Below are positions 9,056 through 18,060 of a stretch of DNA of 40,426 nt, in pieces (positions within the stretch are counted from its first letter, which is position 1; each line of letters begins with the position of its first letter). A program made the position numbers and the translations under genes. The notes under the pieces were generated by a model. The model was not told the DNA's origin, ran no database searches, and saw only the letters and a program-made list of their open reading frames with translations. Source of the DNA: Polyangiaceae bacterium (lineage in GTDB: Bacteria; Myxococcota_A; Polyangia; Polyangiales; Polyangiaceae); assembly GCA_022842465.1 (NCBI GenBank), contig JALHPN010000065.1, forward strand, positions 1 to 40,426, written 5' to 3'.

Positions 9056-10330
9056 ATGCGGAGCCGCCACGCTCTCCTCGTCCTCGTCGCGGCGCTCGGC
9101 GCATGCCGCGGGGGGGCCCCGCCGGCCGAGCCGCGCGAGCCGTCCTGCGGGGGCGTGGGCGACGAGCGGCAGGTCGACGCCGACCTCGAGCTCGTCGAGT
9201 CGTGGCCCGTCGGGACGACCCTCGATCACCAGGACATCCCCGACACCTGGCTCGTGTGGAGCGAGATGATCGGCCGCGCGGAGCGCACGCTCGACGTCGC
9301 CCAGTTCTACGCGAGCCAGGCGGAGGGGAGAGACCTCCCCGAGAGCAAGCTCTCGGCGGTCCTCCATCGAATCGACGCGGCGGTGAAGCGCGGCGTGAGG
9401 GTCCGCTTCCTCGTCGACGCGTCGTTCGCGGACAAGTACCCCGCCACGCTCGCCGAGCTCGAGGGCCGCGGCGTCGTCGTGAAGAAGCTCGACGCGGGCA
9501 GGCTCATGGGCGGCGTCCTCCACGCGAAGTACTTCGTCGTCGACGGGAAGGAGGCGTTCCTCGGGAGCCCGAACTTCGACTGGCGCGCGCTCTCGCACAT
9601 CCAGGAGATCGGCGTCCGCCTGCGCGGCGAGCACGTCGGCCTCCTCGCGTCGGTCTTCGCCGAGGACTGGGTCCGCGCGGGCGGCGCCGACGAGCGCCCC
9701 GACGCCGGCGCGCTCGTCTTCGGCGGCGGGACGGAGCGCGCGGGGGTGACGCTCGCGGCGAGCCCGGACGGGCACCTCCCGCCCGGCGCCCCGTGGGACC
9801 TCCCCATGCTCGTCCAGCTCCTCCAGAGCGCGAAGCACACCGTCGACGTGCAGCTCCTCACCTACGGCACGACGAACCGCGACGGCTCGGCCTTCCCGAC
9901 GCTCGACGACGCGCTCCGCCTCGCGGCCGCGCGCGGCGTGCGGGTGAGGCTCCTCGTCTCGCACTGGGCCGCGAAGCCCGGGAGCGCGACGCGGGCCTCG
10001 CTCGAGGCGCTCGCGCGCGTCCCGAACGTCCAGGTCCACGTCCTCACGATCCCTTCCCTCCCCGACCGCGAGATCCCCTTCGCGCGCGTCGCGCACGCCA
10101 AGTACGCGATCGTCGACCGGGCCGAGGCGTGGATCGGTACGAGCAACTGGGAGGGTGACTACTTCCTGAAGAGCCGCAACGTGAGCGCGTTCGTGCACGG
10201 CGGCACCGTGACGAGGAGGCTCGAGACGGTCTTCGAGGACGGCTGGCCCGAGCCCTACGGAGCGCCCCTCAGCGCGACGCCGCCCACGCCCGGTGGTCCA
10301 CCATCAGGCACCGGTCCTGCACGACGGTGA
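9056..10330 (+). CDS. Phospholipase D-like lipoprotein
   Basis: A 424-residue protein with a lipoprotein signal (LVAALGAC) and two PLD phosphodiesterase motifs: HAKYFVVDGKEAFLGSPNFDWR in the first half and HAKYAIVDRAEAWIGTSNW in the second. Both keep the HxK and downstream S/N elements, so a two-motif catalytic site is expected. The layout resembles PLD3/4-like and cardiolipin-synthase-related enzymes. As a lipoprotein it would act outside the cytoplasm, on phospholipid or nucleic acid; the substrate is not determinable. A GTG three bases upstream (9053) is an alternative start. Its last 62 bases overlap the end of the CoA-binding gene on the opposite strand. Confidence 0.85.
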   Translation: MRSRHALLVLVAALGACRGGAPPAEPREPSCGGVGDERQVDADLELVESWPVGTTLDHQDIPDTWLVWSEMIGRAERTLDVAQFYASQAEGRDLPESKLSAVLHRIDAAVKRGVRVRFLVDASFADKYPATLAELEGRGVVVKKLDAGRLMGGVLHAKYFVVDGKEAFLGSPNFDWRALSHIQEIGVRLRGEHVGLLASVFAEDWVRAGGADERPDAGALVFGGGTERAGVTLAASPDGHLPPGAPWDLPMLVQLLQSAKHTVDVQLLTYGTTNRDGSAFPTLDDALRLAAARGVRVRLLVSHWAAKPGSATRASLEALARVPNVQVHVLTIPSLPDREIPFARVAHAKYAIVDRAEAWIGTSNWEGDYFLKSRNVSAFVHGGTVTRRLETVFEDGWPEPYGAPLSATPPTPGGPPSGTGPARR

Positions 10331-10718
10331 TCCCGGCGGCGGCGAGCCGCTCGGCGAAGGTCGGCTCCTTGATCCCGAGCTGGATCCAGACGAAGCGCGG
10401 CTTGGCGGCGACGATGTCGTCGTAGTGCGCGGCGAGATCCCGCGCGCGCCGGAACACGTTCACCATGTCGAGCGGGCGCGGGACGTCCGCGACGCGCCGC
10501 TTGACCGGTAGGCCGAGGATCTCCGTCACCTCTGGGTAGTAGACCGGCACCGGGTAGACGGTGAAGCCGGCCTCGACGAGGTACTTCGGGACGTAGAAGG
10601 CCGGCGTGTCCGCCTGCCCCTCCGTCTTGATGCCGAGGACGGCGATCGTCTTCGTGCGGGCGAGCACCTCGGCGATGCCCTCGGGATCCGTGACGACTCG
10701 TCCGCTTCGTTCGGTCAT
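10269..10718 (-). CDS. CoA-binding domain protein (YccU type)
   Basis: A 149-residue single Rossmann-fold CoA-binding protein. Recognisable parts are TIAVLGIK near residue 25, the VYPVPVYYPEVTEILGLPVKR segment, VPRPLDMVNVFRRA, and the end with VWIQLGIKEPTFAERLAAAGITVVQDRCLMVDH. Relatives resemble the CoA-binding domain of succinyl-CoA synthetase but act alone; the function is not established. Start and sirtuin stop overlap as ATGA, indicating coupling with the deacylase gene. The 3' end overlaps the PLD-like gene convergently by 62 bases. Confidence 0.9.
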   Translation of the reverse strand: MTERSGRVVTDPEGIAEVLARTKTIAVLGIKTEGQADTPAFYVPKYLVEAGFTVYPVPVYYPEVTEILGLPVKRRVADVPRPLDMVNVFRRARDLAAHYDDIVAAKPRFVWIQLGIKEPTFAERLAAAGITVVQDRCLMVDHRAWAASR

Positions 10719-11419
10719 GACGCGAGCTCCGCGAGCATCTCGCTCGCCTTTCCGCGGAGGCGGTGCTGGTAGAAATGGCTCACCGGCGTGTCCTCCAGGT
10801 TCACTTCGACGGTCACCGCGCCGTGCATCACGGCGATGCGCGGGAGATCCGCCGCAGGGTACACCACGCCGGACGTGCCGACGCTGACCAGGAGATCGCA
10901 GGCCGTGAGCGCCTCCTGCGCGCGGCGGATGTTCCTCGGATCGAGCGCGTCCTCGAACCAGACGATGTCGGGTCGGAAGAACGCGCCGCACGCGCAGCGG
11001 CGCGGAGCCATGGGAACGGACGTGTCGGGTCGCACGATGCCGTCGGCGTCGCAGCGGACCCGCCAGAGCGATCCGTGGAGCTCGACCACGTCCCGCGCGC
11101 CGGCGCGCTGGTGGAGGCCGTCGATGTTCTGCGTCACGATCGTCGTGCCCGCCTTCGACGCCTGGATGGACGCGATGACGCGGTGGCCCTCGTTCGGCGC
11201 GCAGGCGCTCACCGCCGCACGGCGCTTGTCGTGAAAATCCCAGACCTTGTCCGGATCGCGATCGAAGGCGCGCTGGCAGGCGTAGTCCTCGTAGTCGTAC
11301 TCCTTCCAGATGCCCCCCGTGCCCCGGTACGTCGGGATGCCGCTCTCGGACGAGAGGCCCGCGCCCGTGAAGAACACGATGCGCTCGAAGTCGCGGAACC
11401 GGACGGGGGCAGGCGGCAT
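10715..11419 (-). CDS. cobB: Sir2-family NAD-dependent deacylase
   Basis: A 234-residue cytosolic sirtuin that removes acyl groups from lysine using NAD. Seen: GAGLSSESGIPTYRG (residues 19-33), TQNIDGLHQRAG with catalytic-loop Asn and Asp, ELHG with His115, FRPDIVWFED and VGTSGVVYPAA. The YxxR motif that gives class III sirtuins their malonyl/succinyl specificity reads H63-D-K-R66, so the tyrosine is replaced. The zinc site also looks incomplete: one cysteine (RCDAD) precedes the second pair (CAC) where two are usual. It is coupled to the CoA-binding gene, a sensible pairing for acyl-CoA-linked modification. Confidence 0.9.
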   Translation of the reverse strand: MPPAPVRFRDFERIVFFTGAGLSSESGIPTYRGTGGIWKEYDYEDYACQRAFDRDPDKVWDFHDKRRAAVSACAPNEGHRVIASIQASKAGTTIVTQNIDGLHQRAGARDVVELHGSLWRVRCDADGIVRPDTSVPMAPRRCACGAFFRPDIVWFEDALDPRNIRRAQEALTACDLLVSVGTSGVVYPAADLPRIAVMHGAVTVEVNLEDTPVSHFYQHRLRGKASEMLAELAS

Positions 11420-11454
11420 CGTCGTGAGCGTACCCTCAGGAGAGCGAGGTCGGG

Positions 11455-12219
11455 ATGGGCAGGATGGCGATCGTCACGGGGACGAGCAAGGGGATCGGGC
11501 GCGCGATCGCGAAGGCGCTCGTCGCGAAGGGGCTCGACGTGCTCGCCACCAGCCGGGACGCGGTGCGCGGCGCGGCGACCGCGGAAGAGCTCGGCGTTCC
11601 CTTCCACCCGCTCGACGTCACGAGCGAGGCGAGCGTGGGCTCGCTCGCAGGAGACGTCGACGGGGTCGACGTGCTCGTGAACAACGCCGGGATCGCGCTG
11701 GACGGCTTCGACGCGGAGATCGCGCGGAGGACGCTCGACGTGAACCTCCACGGCGCGATCCGCGTGACGGAGGCGCTCCTCCCGATGATGCGCGCGGGCG
11801 GGCGAATCGTGATGGTGTCGAGCGGGATGGGCGAGCTCTCGTGCATCTCGGGCGCGCTCCGCGAGGAGATCGCGTCGCCGTCGCTCACGCGGGAGGCGAT
11901 GCTCGCGATCGCCGATCGCTTCGTCCGCGAGGTCGCGGCCGGCACCCACGCGAAGAGCGGCTTCCCGTCGTCGGGCTACCGCGTCTCGAAGGTGCTCATG
12001 AACGCGTACACGCGGATCCTCGCGCGCGAGCTCTCCGCCGATCCGCGGAGGCTCCTCGTGAACGCCGCCTGCCCGGGCTGGGTGCGGACGGATCTCGGAG
12101 GAGAGCGGGCGCCGCGCTCGCCGGCGGAGGGCGCTCGGACGCCGGTGTGGCTCGCGACGCTCCCCGAGGGCGGGCCGAGCGGCCGGTTCTTCCGCGACGA
12201 GCGGGAGATCGCCTGGTGA
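11455..12219 (+). CDS. SDR oxidoreductase, carbonyl reductase-like
   Basis: A 254-residue classical short-chain dehydrogenase. It has the cofactor motif GTSKGIG (residues 9-15), NNAGIAL, a catalytic serine in MVSSGMG and the YxxxK pair in SGYRVSKVLM. The arginine-containing TSRD after the second strand favours NADPH. The C-terminal CPGWVRTDLGG and the following SPAEGARTPVWLATLP resemble carbonyl reductase 1 and related SDRs, which reduce quinones and aldehydes. Start ATG at 11455 with GAGG 5 bases upstream; an ATG three codons on is possible. It is divergent from the sirtuin gene (35-bp gap). Confidence 0.9.
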   Translation: MGRMAIVTGTSKGIGRAIAKALVAKGLDVLATSRDAVRGAATAEELGVPFHPLDVTSEASVGSLAGDVDGVDVLVNNAGIALDGFDAEIARRTLDVNLHGAIRVTEALLPMMRAGGRIVMVSSGMGELSCISGALREEIASPSLTREAMLAIADRFVREVAAGTHAKSGFPSSGYRVSKVLMNAYTRILARELSADPRRLLVNAACPGWVRTDLGGERAPRSPAEGARTPVWLATLPEGGPSGRFFRDEREIAW

Positions 12220-12226
12220 CGCGGCG

Positions 12227-13978
12227 CTACTTCGCGATCTGCCGGCGATAGACGACCGTGCGGCGCTTGTCCTTCGCGGACGGAAGGCCCTTCACGGTGG
12301 AGACCAGCGAGACCTTCTCGATCGGCTTCGTCGGGACGACGCGGGGCGGGCCGTCGAGCGTCCACGCCGGCCCGTCGGTGAGGGGGAACGCGAACGGCGG
12401 CGTCGGCGCGAGCGAGACCGCGATCGCCGCGTCCTCGCCCGTGCGACCGAGGATGTCGGCGCCCTTCTCCGTCTCCGTCACGGCCTCGAGCGTCGTCGGC
12501 TCGAAGCCCTCGAAGCGGAGCCGGCGCGAGAGGGCGACCATCTGCGTCTCGACCTTGAGGGCGACGGGATCGTTCGCCGTCTCGAGCGCGAAGAGCCAGA
12601 ACGGGAGCTTCGCGCGCGCGATGCCGGCGTTCGCGTCCTTGCCCGTGAGATGCCACGTCTGCGGACCGGAGAACGCGCAGATCGCGTCGAGCGTCGTGCG
12701 ATCGAGCGGCGGCTCGCAGTAGCTGAAGACGCCGTCGGGGGACTCGGAGGTGAGCGCCATCGGCGTCGCGAAGGAGAGCGCGACGAGCCGAGCGTCGGGG
12801 TTCGGCGCGATCTCCGGCGTCGTCGCCATGTCGACGAGCTGCTCGGGCACCGTCGCCGCGACGAGCGCCTGCTTCGCGCTCCACGCGCGATCGGCGAGCG
12901 CGATGGCCTCGCCCGCGAGCGGGAAGCCCGCGAGGCGCGCGACCTCGCGGAGGCCGGAGAGACCGCCGACCTTCGCGGCGGGCACCGTCACGACGTGGGC
13001 GCCTTCGCTCGTCGGGCTCCCGCGGAGGAGGAGGAGCGACGTGGCGTCCTTCGCGCAGATCCCGATCGGCCCCGCGGCCTCGGGGACGACCGTGACGCCT
13101 CCGCGGCCGCGGAGCGCGAGCTTCTCCTCGCGGGAGGTCGAGAGGGCGAGAGCGCAGCTCGCGGCCGGGATCTCGACGGGGACGAAGGGCGTCGCGGCCT
13201 TCGCGCTCACGCTCACCTCGAAGCCCGCGCGCGCGAGCGAGGCGCGTTTCGGGTCGGCGAGCCAGGCACCATCGGCCGTCGGCTTCGGGGCGCGCTTCGC
13301 GTCGAGCCACGCGTCGAGGCTCGCCTCGGCGCACGCCTCGTCCGTCTTGCCGGAGGTGCCCGGCTGGAACGGGAGGAAGAAGCCCGCGCGGGAGCCGCCG
13401 ACCTCCTTCGCGTCGATGCGGAGGACCGCGAGCCCCGCCGACTCGGGGCTGCTCGGCGCCGGCCCGCGCACCGTGACCTTGCCCGGCTCGCACGCGCACG
13501 CGTAGACCGGCCCCTTGCCCGCGACCTTCGGCATGTCCCCGAGCGTGAGCTCGAGCGGCGCGTCCCCCGTCTGCGACGAGACGGCGAGCCAGCACCCCGC
13601 CTCGCCCTTCGTCTCCACGACGGTGGGCTCCCTCCGCGGGGACGTGTCGACGATGACGAAGCCCATCGCGCGGTAGGGATCGGTCGCTTGCTCCATCGCG
13701 CCGCGCCGCACGATCTCCCGCCGGAACGCGAAGGCGCCCGAGAGCGTGAGGACGACGAGCGACGCGCCGATCCCGGCGTACATCAGCCGTCGACGCGTCG
13801 ACTCCTTGACCGCGACGGCCCGCTCCGCCTCGAGCTCGGCGGCGCGCTTCGCCCGCGCGCTCTCGTCCTCACGCCGCGCGCGCTCGTGCTCGGGGTGGCG
13901 CCCCTGCAGGACGGAGAGCGCACGCTCGACCTCGTGGAGATCCTGGGCGCCTTCCTTCGACTTGGGAGGCAAGGGCAT
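12227..13978 (-). CDS. Single-span membrane-anchored hypothetical protein
   Basis: A 583-residue protein. The N-terminal 65 residues are charged and coiled-coil-like (ARAKRAAELEAERAVAVKE), followed by one membrane helix (about residues 67-86, YAGIGASLVVLTLSGAFAF). The large C-terminal region has alternating strands and several cysteines (CACEPG, CWLAVS, CAEASL). With positive charge before the span, the bulk should sit outside the cytoplasm. I recognise no domain. It looks like lineage-specific proteins common in myxobacteria. It is convergent with the SDR gene (7 bases between stops). Confidence 0.7.
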   Translation of the reverse strand: MPLPPKSKEGAQDLHEVERALSVLQGRHPEHERARREDESARAKRAAELEAERAVAVKESTRRRLMYAGIGASLVVLTLSGAFAFRREIVRRGAMEQATDPYRAMGFVIVDTSPRREPTVVETKGEAGCWLAVSSQTGDAPLELTLGDMPKVAGKGPVYACACEPGKVTVRGPAPSSPESAGLAVLRIDAKEVGGSRAGFFLPFQPGTSGKTDEACAEASLDAWLDAKRAPKPTADGAWLADPKRASLARAGFEVSVSAKAATPFVPVEIPAASCALALSTSREEKLALRGRGGVTVVPEAAGPIGICAKDATSLLLLRGSPTSEGAHVVTVPAAKVGGLSGLREVARLAGFPLAGEAIALADRAWSAKQALVAATVPEQLVDMATTPEIAPNPDARLVALSFATPMALTSESPDGVFSYCEPPLDRTTLDAICAFSGPQTWHLTGKDANAGIARAKLPFWLFALETANDPVALKVETQMVALSRRLRFEGFEPTTLEAVTETEKGADILGRTGEDAAIAVSLAPTPPFAFPLTDGPAWTLDGPPRVVPTKPIEKVSLVSTVKGLPSAKDKRRTVVYRRQIAK

Positions 13979-14008
13979 CGGCCGCTACCCAAGATGCCAG
14001 AAAAGGCC

Positions 14009-14419
14009 TCAGGGATGGAAGCGCCGTGCCGGATTCCGCGCGGCCCCGCCCGCGGGCCCCGTGCGACGGACGTCGCCGGGCGGGGCGCTGTCGAGCGGCT
14101 CGCTCTCCACGGGCTCGTCCTCGTTCGTGTCGAGGACGAGGAAGGGCCCGCCGTCCTCGTCCTCGGCGACCTCGTCGTTCGCGTCGGCGGAGACGTCCTC
14201 CCCCGTCGTGGCGGCGGCGATGAACTCCTCGCCGAACGCCTCGGCCTCGGCCTCGGTGAGCTGCGTGTGCCGGCCGCCGATCTCGGCGGACGGATCCGGC
14301 AGGAAGGCCTCGCCGTCGTCCATGCGGTGCGCGACCTTGCGTGCGTGACGGATGGTGGGGTCGACGCGTCCGTCCGGGAGCCGCTCGGCGTTCTTGGGCT
14401 TCGTGTCTGGGTCCATCAT
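14009..14419 (-). CDS. Small acidic hypothetical protein
   Basis: About 136 residues, strongly acidic in the middle (ADANDEVAEDEDGG and DTNEDEPVESEPLDS), ending in a proline/arginine-rich tail. No signal, membrane span or domain was recognised; probably partly disordered. I favour the ATG at 14419, which has AGGTG immediately before; a GTG two codons upstream and an ATG one codon downstream are alternatives. It reads in the same direction as the membrane-anchored gene downstream of it, 30 bases away. Confidence 0.55.
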   Translation of the reverse strand: MMDPDTKPKNAERLPDGRVDPTIRHARKVAHRMDDGEAFLPDPSAEIGGRHTQLTEAEAEAFGEEFIAAATTGEDVSADANDEVAEDEDGGPFLVLDTNEDEPVESEPLDSAPPGDVRRTGPAGGAARNPARRFHP

Positions 14420-14467
14420 TTTCACCTGGAGCTGCCCGGTGCAAGCGATGGGCCTCTGGCGTGCGCG

Positions 14468-15052
14468 CTACGGATCGGCGTCGTCGAGGTCATCGTCCGG
14501 GACGCTCGCCGACGCCGCGGAGGGCTTCATGTCTGCAGTCGCCGTACACGAAGCGAAGCAGTTCTGACCCCGGACGGGCTTCTCGCTGTACGTCCAACGG
14601 AGGGTGCTGCCGCGGAGCGCGCCTGTGACGGTCTGGTGTGTCTCCCAGTGACATCCATCGTCCCAGTCGAGCTCCGTCGTGAGCTCGAGCTGCACCCTGC
14701 CGCCGACGAGCGAGCCCGTGAACCGGTGCGAGCCGACGTCGAGGTCGACGGGCCCGTCGCCGTTGCACGGGTAGCGCAGGCGGCCGGCGGACTTGGACAC
14801 CTGCTCGTCGAGCTGACACGACGCGCCCGTGCGGATGCGGCCCGTCAACGCGAGGCGCATGTCGCAGCGCGAGCGATCCTCCGCGGCAGCCTTCGGGAGC
14901 GGCGCGATCGGCCCCGCCGACGCATCGATGCCGGCGACGTTGACGGACTCGACCGGCACGGTCGGCGGCGCGCCGACGGTGGAGCACGCCGCGAGCGCGA
15001 GCGCGCCGGCGCCGAGGCCGAGGCCGACGAGGAGAGCGGCGCGGAGGTCCAT
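14468..15052 (-). CDS. Putative lipoprotein
   Basis: A 194-residue protein with a lipoprotein signal (GLGAGALALAAC, Cys23) followed by a proline/valine-rich linker. The mature part has four further cysteines spread over strands (CDMRLAL, CQLDEQ, CNGDGPVDLDVGS, CHWETHQ), consistent with a small disulfide-bonded beta domain. No known family recognised. It is divergent from ssrA, so its promoter and the tmRNA promoter share the region 15053-15148. Confidence 0.65.
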   Translation of the reverse strand: MDLRAALLVGLGLGAGALALAACSTVGAPPTVPVESVNVAGIDASAGPIAPLPKAAAEDRSRCDMRLALTGRIRTGASCQLDEQVSKSAGRLRYPCNGDGPVDLDVGSHRFTGSLVGGRVQLELTTELDWDDGCHWETHQTVTGALRGSTLRWTYSEKPVRGQNCFASCTATADMKPSAASASVPDDDLDDADP

Positions 15053-15096
15053 GGCGCCGGCGAGTCTAGCCCCAGGGCCCGCCGCCGGGGCGCCCC

Positions 15097-15125
15097 TTGC
15101 GTGCGGGGGGCGCCGGGCCTAGGTT
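15097..15125 (+). promoter_or_regulatory. Candidate sigma-70 promoter of ssrA
   Basis: TTGCGT (15097-15102) and TAGGTT (15120-15125) are separated by 17 bases, and the mature tmRNA 5' end is 23 bases past the second box. That leaves a short 5' leader for RNase P to remove. Placement is good but both boxes are imperfect matches, and the region is very G-rich. Confidence 0.4.
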
Positions 15126-15148
15126 GCCGGGTGCCTCATCACCCATTC

Positions 15149-15509
<361 letters not shown>

Positions 15510-15529
15510 CTGACTCGGAAAAATAGGGC

Positions 15530-16771
15530 TCATCCGACTTTGCTCCCTTCGGGGGACAGTTGGGGGACAGTTTCGAGCACGGACACGCCCCCGGCGGCCC
15601 GGCTCTTCACAAGCATCTCGACGGCCTGCTTCTTCGCGTTCGGCGAGAGGTGCAGGTACCGCTGTGTGATCTCCAGCGACGAGTGCCGGCACAGCTCCTG
15701 GATGGCGCGGGCGGGTGCCCCAGCCATCGCGAGGTGCGACGCGTACGAGTGCCGAAGCACGTGGAGCCGGCCCGTCTTCGGCAGCCCAGCGGCGACCTCG
15801 ATGCGCTCGATCCACTTGCGGAGCACCTTCGGGGTCACGCGCCCGTTGTCGTCGTCGTAGAGGACGAACTCCCCCCGCAGGTGGCGACACACCTTCAGCG
15901 CTGCGAGGAGCCGCGGCGTGGAGGGGACGGGCTTCGACTTGCCGCCCTTCGGCGCGCCTTCGATGCCGCCCACCTCCTTCTTGAAGTAGACGCTCGTGCG
16001 GACGAAGAAGTGCCCAGCCCGGAAGTCGATGTCTTCGAGGCGCAGCGCGAGGATCTCTCCACGACGGAGGCCACCGTCGCCTCCGAGCAGGAGTGCCGCT
16101 TGGTAGCGGGGGTCGAGACGTGCGCTCGCCACGACGAGGCGCTCGTAGGTCTCGTGGTCGTAGAAGTCGGCCTCGTCCTGATCGTCTCGCGGCAGCAGCT
16201 TGATGCGGCACGGGAGGGTGGCGATCCGTCGCCAGTCGTACGCGACCTTGAGCATGCACGAGAGGATCGTCAGCCGGTTGTTCAACGTCGATGAGGACGA
16301 CGTCGCCTTCGCCTTCCGCTGCCGACCGAACTGATCGAGGTACGGGTAGCCGCCCTTGATCCACTTCGACTTGTGGTCAGCGATCACCTCGTCCGTCAAC
16401 TCGTCGAGGCGCTTGCCACCGACGAACGGCAGGACGTGAATCCGGAGAATGCTCTCCTGCGAGTCGATGCCCGAGTCCTTGTGCAGCGAGGCGCGGGCGT
16501 GCTTCTCGATCCACTCGGCGGAGAACGTCTCGACGGTGGGAGCGGCCGACTTCGAGTCCGCCTTCGACGGCTCCCGCTTCCGCGTCTGTTCAAGAAGCTC
16601 GATGAGCTTCTCGTGGCCCAGCTTCTCTGCCTGCTTGGCCGTGCGGACGTCGAAGTCGGTGTCCACGCCGACGGTGAACTTCTTACGGCCTTTCGGGATG
16701 CGGCTGTCGGTGATGTCGACGAGCCACTTTCCCTTATGCCCGCGCGAGGTGCCGCGGACGTTCACCGGCAT
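15530..16771 (-). CDS. int: Tyrosine site-specific integrase
   Basis: A 413-residue phage-type integrase. The N-terminus has an arm-binding-like segment (KWLVDITDSR). A SAM-like core-binding domain follows (about 75-180; TFSAEWIEKHARAS...LRIHVLPFVGGKRLDEL). The catalytic domain has Arg236 in GGLRRGEILAL, a lysine near 278-280 (GGKSKPVP), HVLRHSYASH (His337, Arg340), His363 in CRHSSLEITQ and nucleophile Tyr372 in RYLHL. The start at 16771 overlaps the excisionase-like gene by 10 bases; the frame continues upstream but overlaps that gene. It should integrate and excise the element at ssrA. Confidence 0.93.
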   Translation of the reverse strand: MPVNVRGTSRGHKGKWLVDITDSRIPKGRKKFTVGVDTDFDVRTAKQAEKLGHEKLIELLEQTRKREPSKADSKSAAPTVETFSAEWIEKHARASLHKDSGIDSQESILRIHVLPFVGGKRLDELTDEVIADHKSKWIKGGYPYLDQFGRQRKAKATSSSSTLNNRLTILSCMLKVAYDWRRIATLPCRIKLLPRDDQDEADFYDHETYERLVVASARLDPRYQAALLLGGDGGLRRGEILALRLEDIDFRAGHFFVRTSVYFKKEVGGIEGAPKGGKSKPVPSTPRLLAALKVCRHLRGEFVLYDDDNGRVTPKVLRKWIERIEVAAGLPKTGRLHVLRHSYASHLAMAGAPARAIQELCRHSSLEITQRYLHLSPNAKKQAVEMLVKSRAAGGVSVLETVPQLSPEGSKVG

Positions 16772-17082
16772 CGGAGACCGCCCCTCGCCTCGACGAGCTT
16801 CGCCCTGACGAACATCACCCGGCGACCTCTGGGATATCGCTTCGTCCGCTGACCGAAGCGCTTCACGCACCCGGCTGGCAGCAGGTCGCGTTCCACGAGC
16901 TTGCGGAGCGCAGCGAGACTGCACCCTCGAATACGTGCCGCTTCCTTGGCGTCGATGAGGAGCGCTTCGGGCTCGGCGGCAGGAATGTCGTACTCCCGAA
17001 CGGGCCACTCGCCGGTCTCCTCAAGACGAGCACGCTCCGTCTCGGTGACTTCATGGGGGATGACTGCCAAAATCGTCTTCAT
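16762..17082 (-). CDS. Helix-turn-helix protein, probable excisionase
   Basis: A 106-residue protein. The C-terminal half is a winged-helix/MerR-like DNA-binding unit (LLIDAKEAARIRGCSLAALRKLVERDLLP, then a basic wing FGQRTKRYPRGRRV). That is the usual arrangement in excisionases and HTH_17 proteins. AAGGAGG lies 6 bases before the ATG at 17082, a very strong ribosome site. It overlaps int by 10 bases, so the two are co-translated. By position and fold it probably controls direction of integrase recombination; a pure repressor role is possible. Confidence 0.7.
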   Translation of the reverse strand: MKTILAVIPHEVTETERARLEETGEWPVREYDIPAAEPEALLIDAKEAARIRGCSLAALRKLVERDLLPAGCVKRFGQRTKRYPRGRRVMFVRAKLVEARGGLRCR

Positions 17083-17140
17083 CTGGTTCCTCCTTGTGAC
17101 GTTGCTGGGTGTGGCATCCATTTCTTGGGACATCGAGCAG

Positions 17141-17971
17141 TCACGCGACACGCCTCGTCGCACCCGCGCCGCGGAGCAGCTCGGTCGCCTTCGCGACGAC
17201 CTCGAACTGCATCTCGACGGAGATGCCGATGTCGGGCACCTCACGAGGCGGCTGCGTCGGCTCGTGTGCGGGAACGGGAACGGCGAGCGCGGCGAGGTCG
17301 TCTGGAAGACGCGGCTGGTGAAAGCGGTACCGCCCACCGCAGTCGACGACGAACCACCGCTCGGGCTCGCCGCTCCCCGAGGAGAGGCCGCACGCGTAGC
17401 ACCACGGATCGCCGACCCAGCTACGGGAGCAGCAGCGACAGTGCATGGCCCCGCTCGCGCGCCGAACATCGAAGGTCTCGACGCGAGCCCGGCCGGCGCG
17501 GACCATCGCGCCGAGGAACGCATCCTTTGATGCGTAGATCCGGGCCGTCGCGGGCCGGTCATGGCGGAGGTGTTTTGCGCGACGGTTCAGGGCGAACATC
17601 GAGTCGAGGGCACGCGGAAGAAGCGTATCGACGCTCATTGTGGCGAGTTCCACGCGTAGGGCCGCGTCGCCGCGCGCATGACGCTGCCGGGTCTCCTCCG
17701 CGGCACGTTCGGCTTCCGCGTGGGCGGCGGCGGCGGCGACACGGGCACTGCGCCGAGCGTTGATCCTGGCGAACCAGACGACGAACTCGGGGTCGCGCTC
17801 GGTGGCGTCAACGCGTGCCTGGTCGTAGAGCCTCATCGGGGCACATGTGCGCTTGTAGTGGGGGTTCGCTGCTTGCTTGTCAGGCTCACCGAGAAACTCG
17901 TCGATGGCCCACCTGGTCCACCCGCGCGCGAGAATCGTCGACTGTGTGATGTACTTCGTCTGCTTCGACAT
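17141..17971 (-). CDS. Hypothetical protein with C-terminal zinc knuckle
   Basis: A 276-residue protein with start at 17971 (GGAGG 6 bases upstream). An alanine/glutamate/arginine-rich helix spans about residues 65-100 (AHAEAERAAEETRQRHARG). A likely zinc site follows: CRCC, then CYAC about 12 residues on. The N-terminal YITQSTILARGWTRWAIDEFLG could be a small DNA-binding or recognition domain. I do not recognise the family. It lies upstream of the xis/int pair on the same strand and may belong to the same module. Confidence 0.65.
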   Translation of the reverse strand: MSKQTKYITQSTILARGWTRWAIDEFLGEPDKQAANPHYKRTCAPMRLYDQARVDATERDPEFVVWFARINARRSARVAAAAAHAEAERAAEETRQRHARGDAALRVELATMSVDTLLPRALDSMFALNRRAKHLRHDRPATARIYASKDAFLGAMVRAGRARVETFDVRRASGAMHCRCCSRSWVGDPWCYACGLSSGSGEPERWFVVDCGGRYRFHQPRLPDDLAALAVPVPAHEPTQPPREVPDIGISVEMQFEVVAKATELLRGAGATRRVA

Positions 17972-18060
17972 GTTCGCCTCCAACGCCGCATGCCCCCGCC
18001 ACGCCGAGAAGGCATGGGGAGGCAGGAAGCGCCGGGAACGACGGCTTGGCGACGCGAGCC

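Noticed and set aside
6153..10198. Long open frames opposite livM, sspB, the HDxxH gene and the PLD-like gene
   Set aside because: Low-complexity Arg/Asp/Glu-rich translations with no domain, opposite genes with clear motifs.
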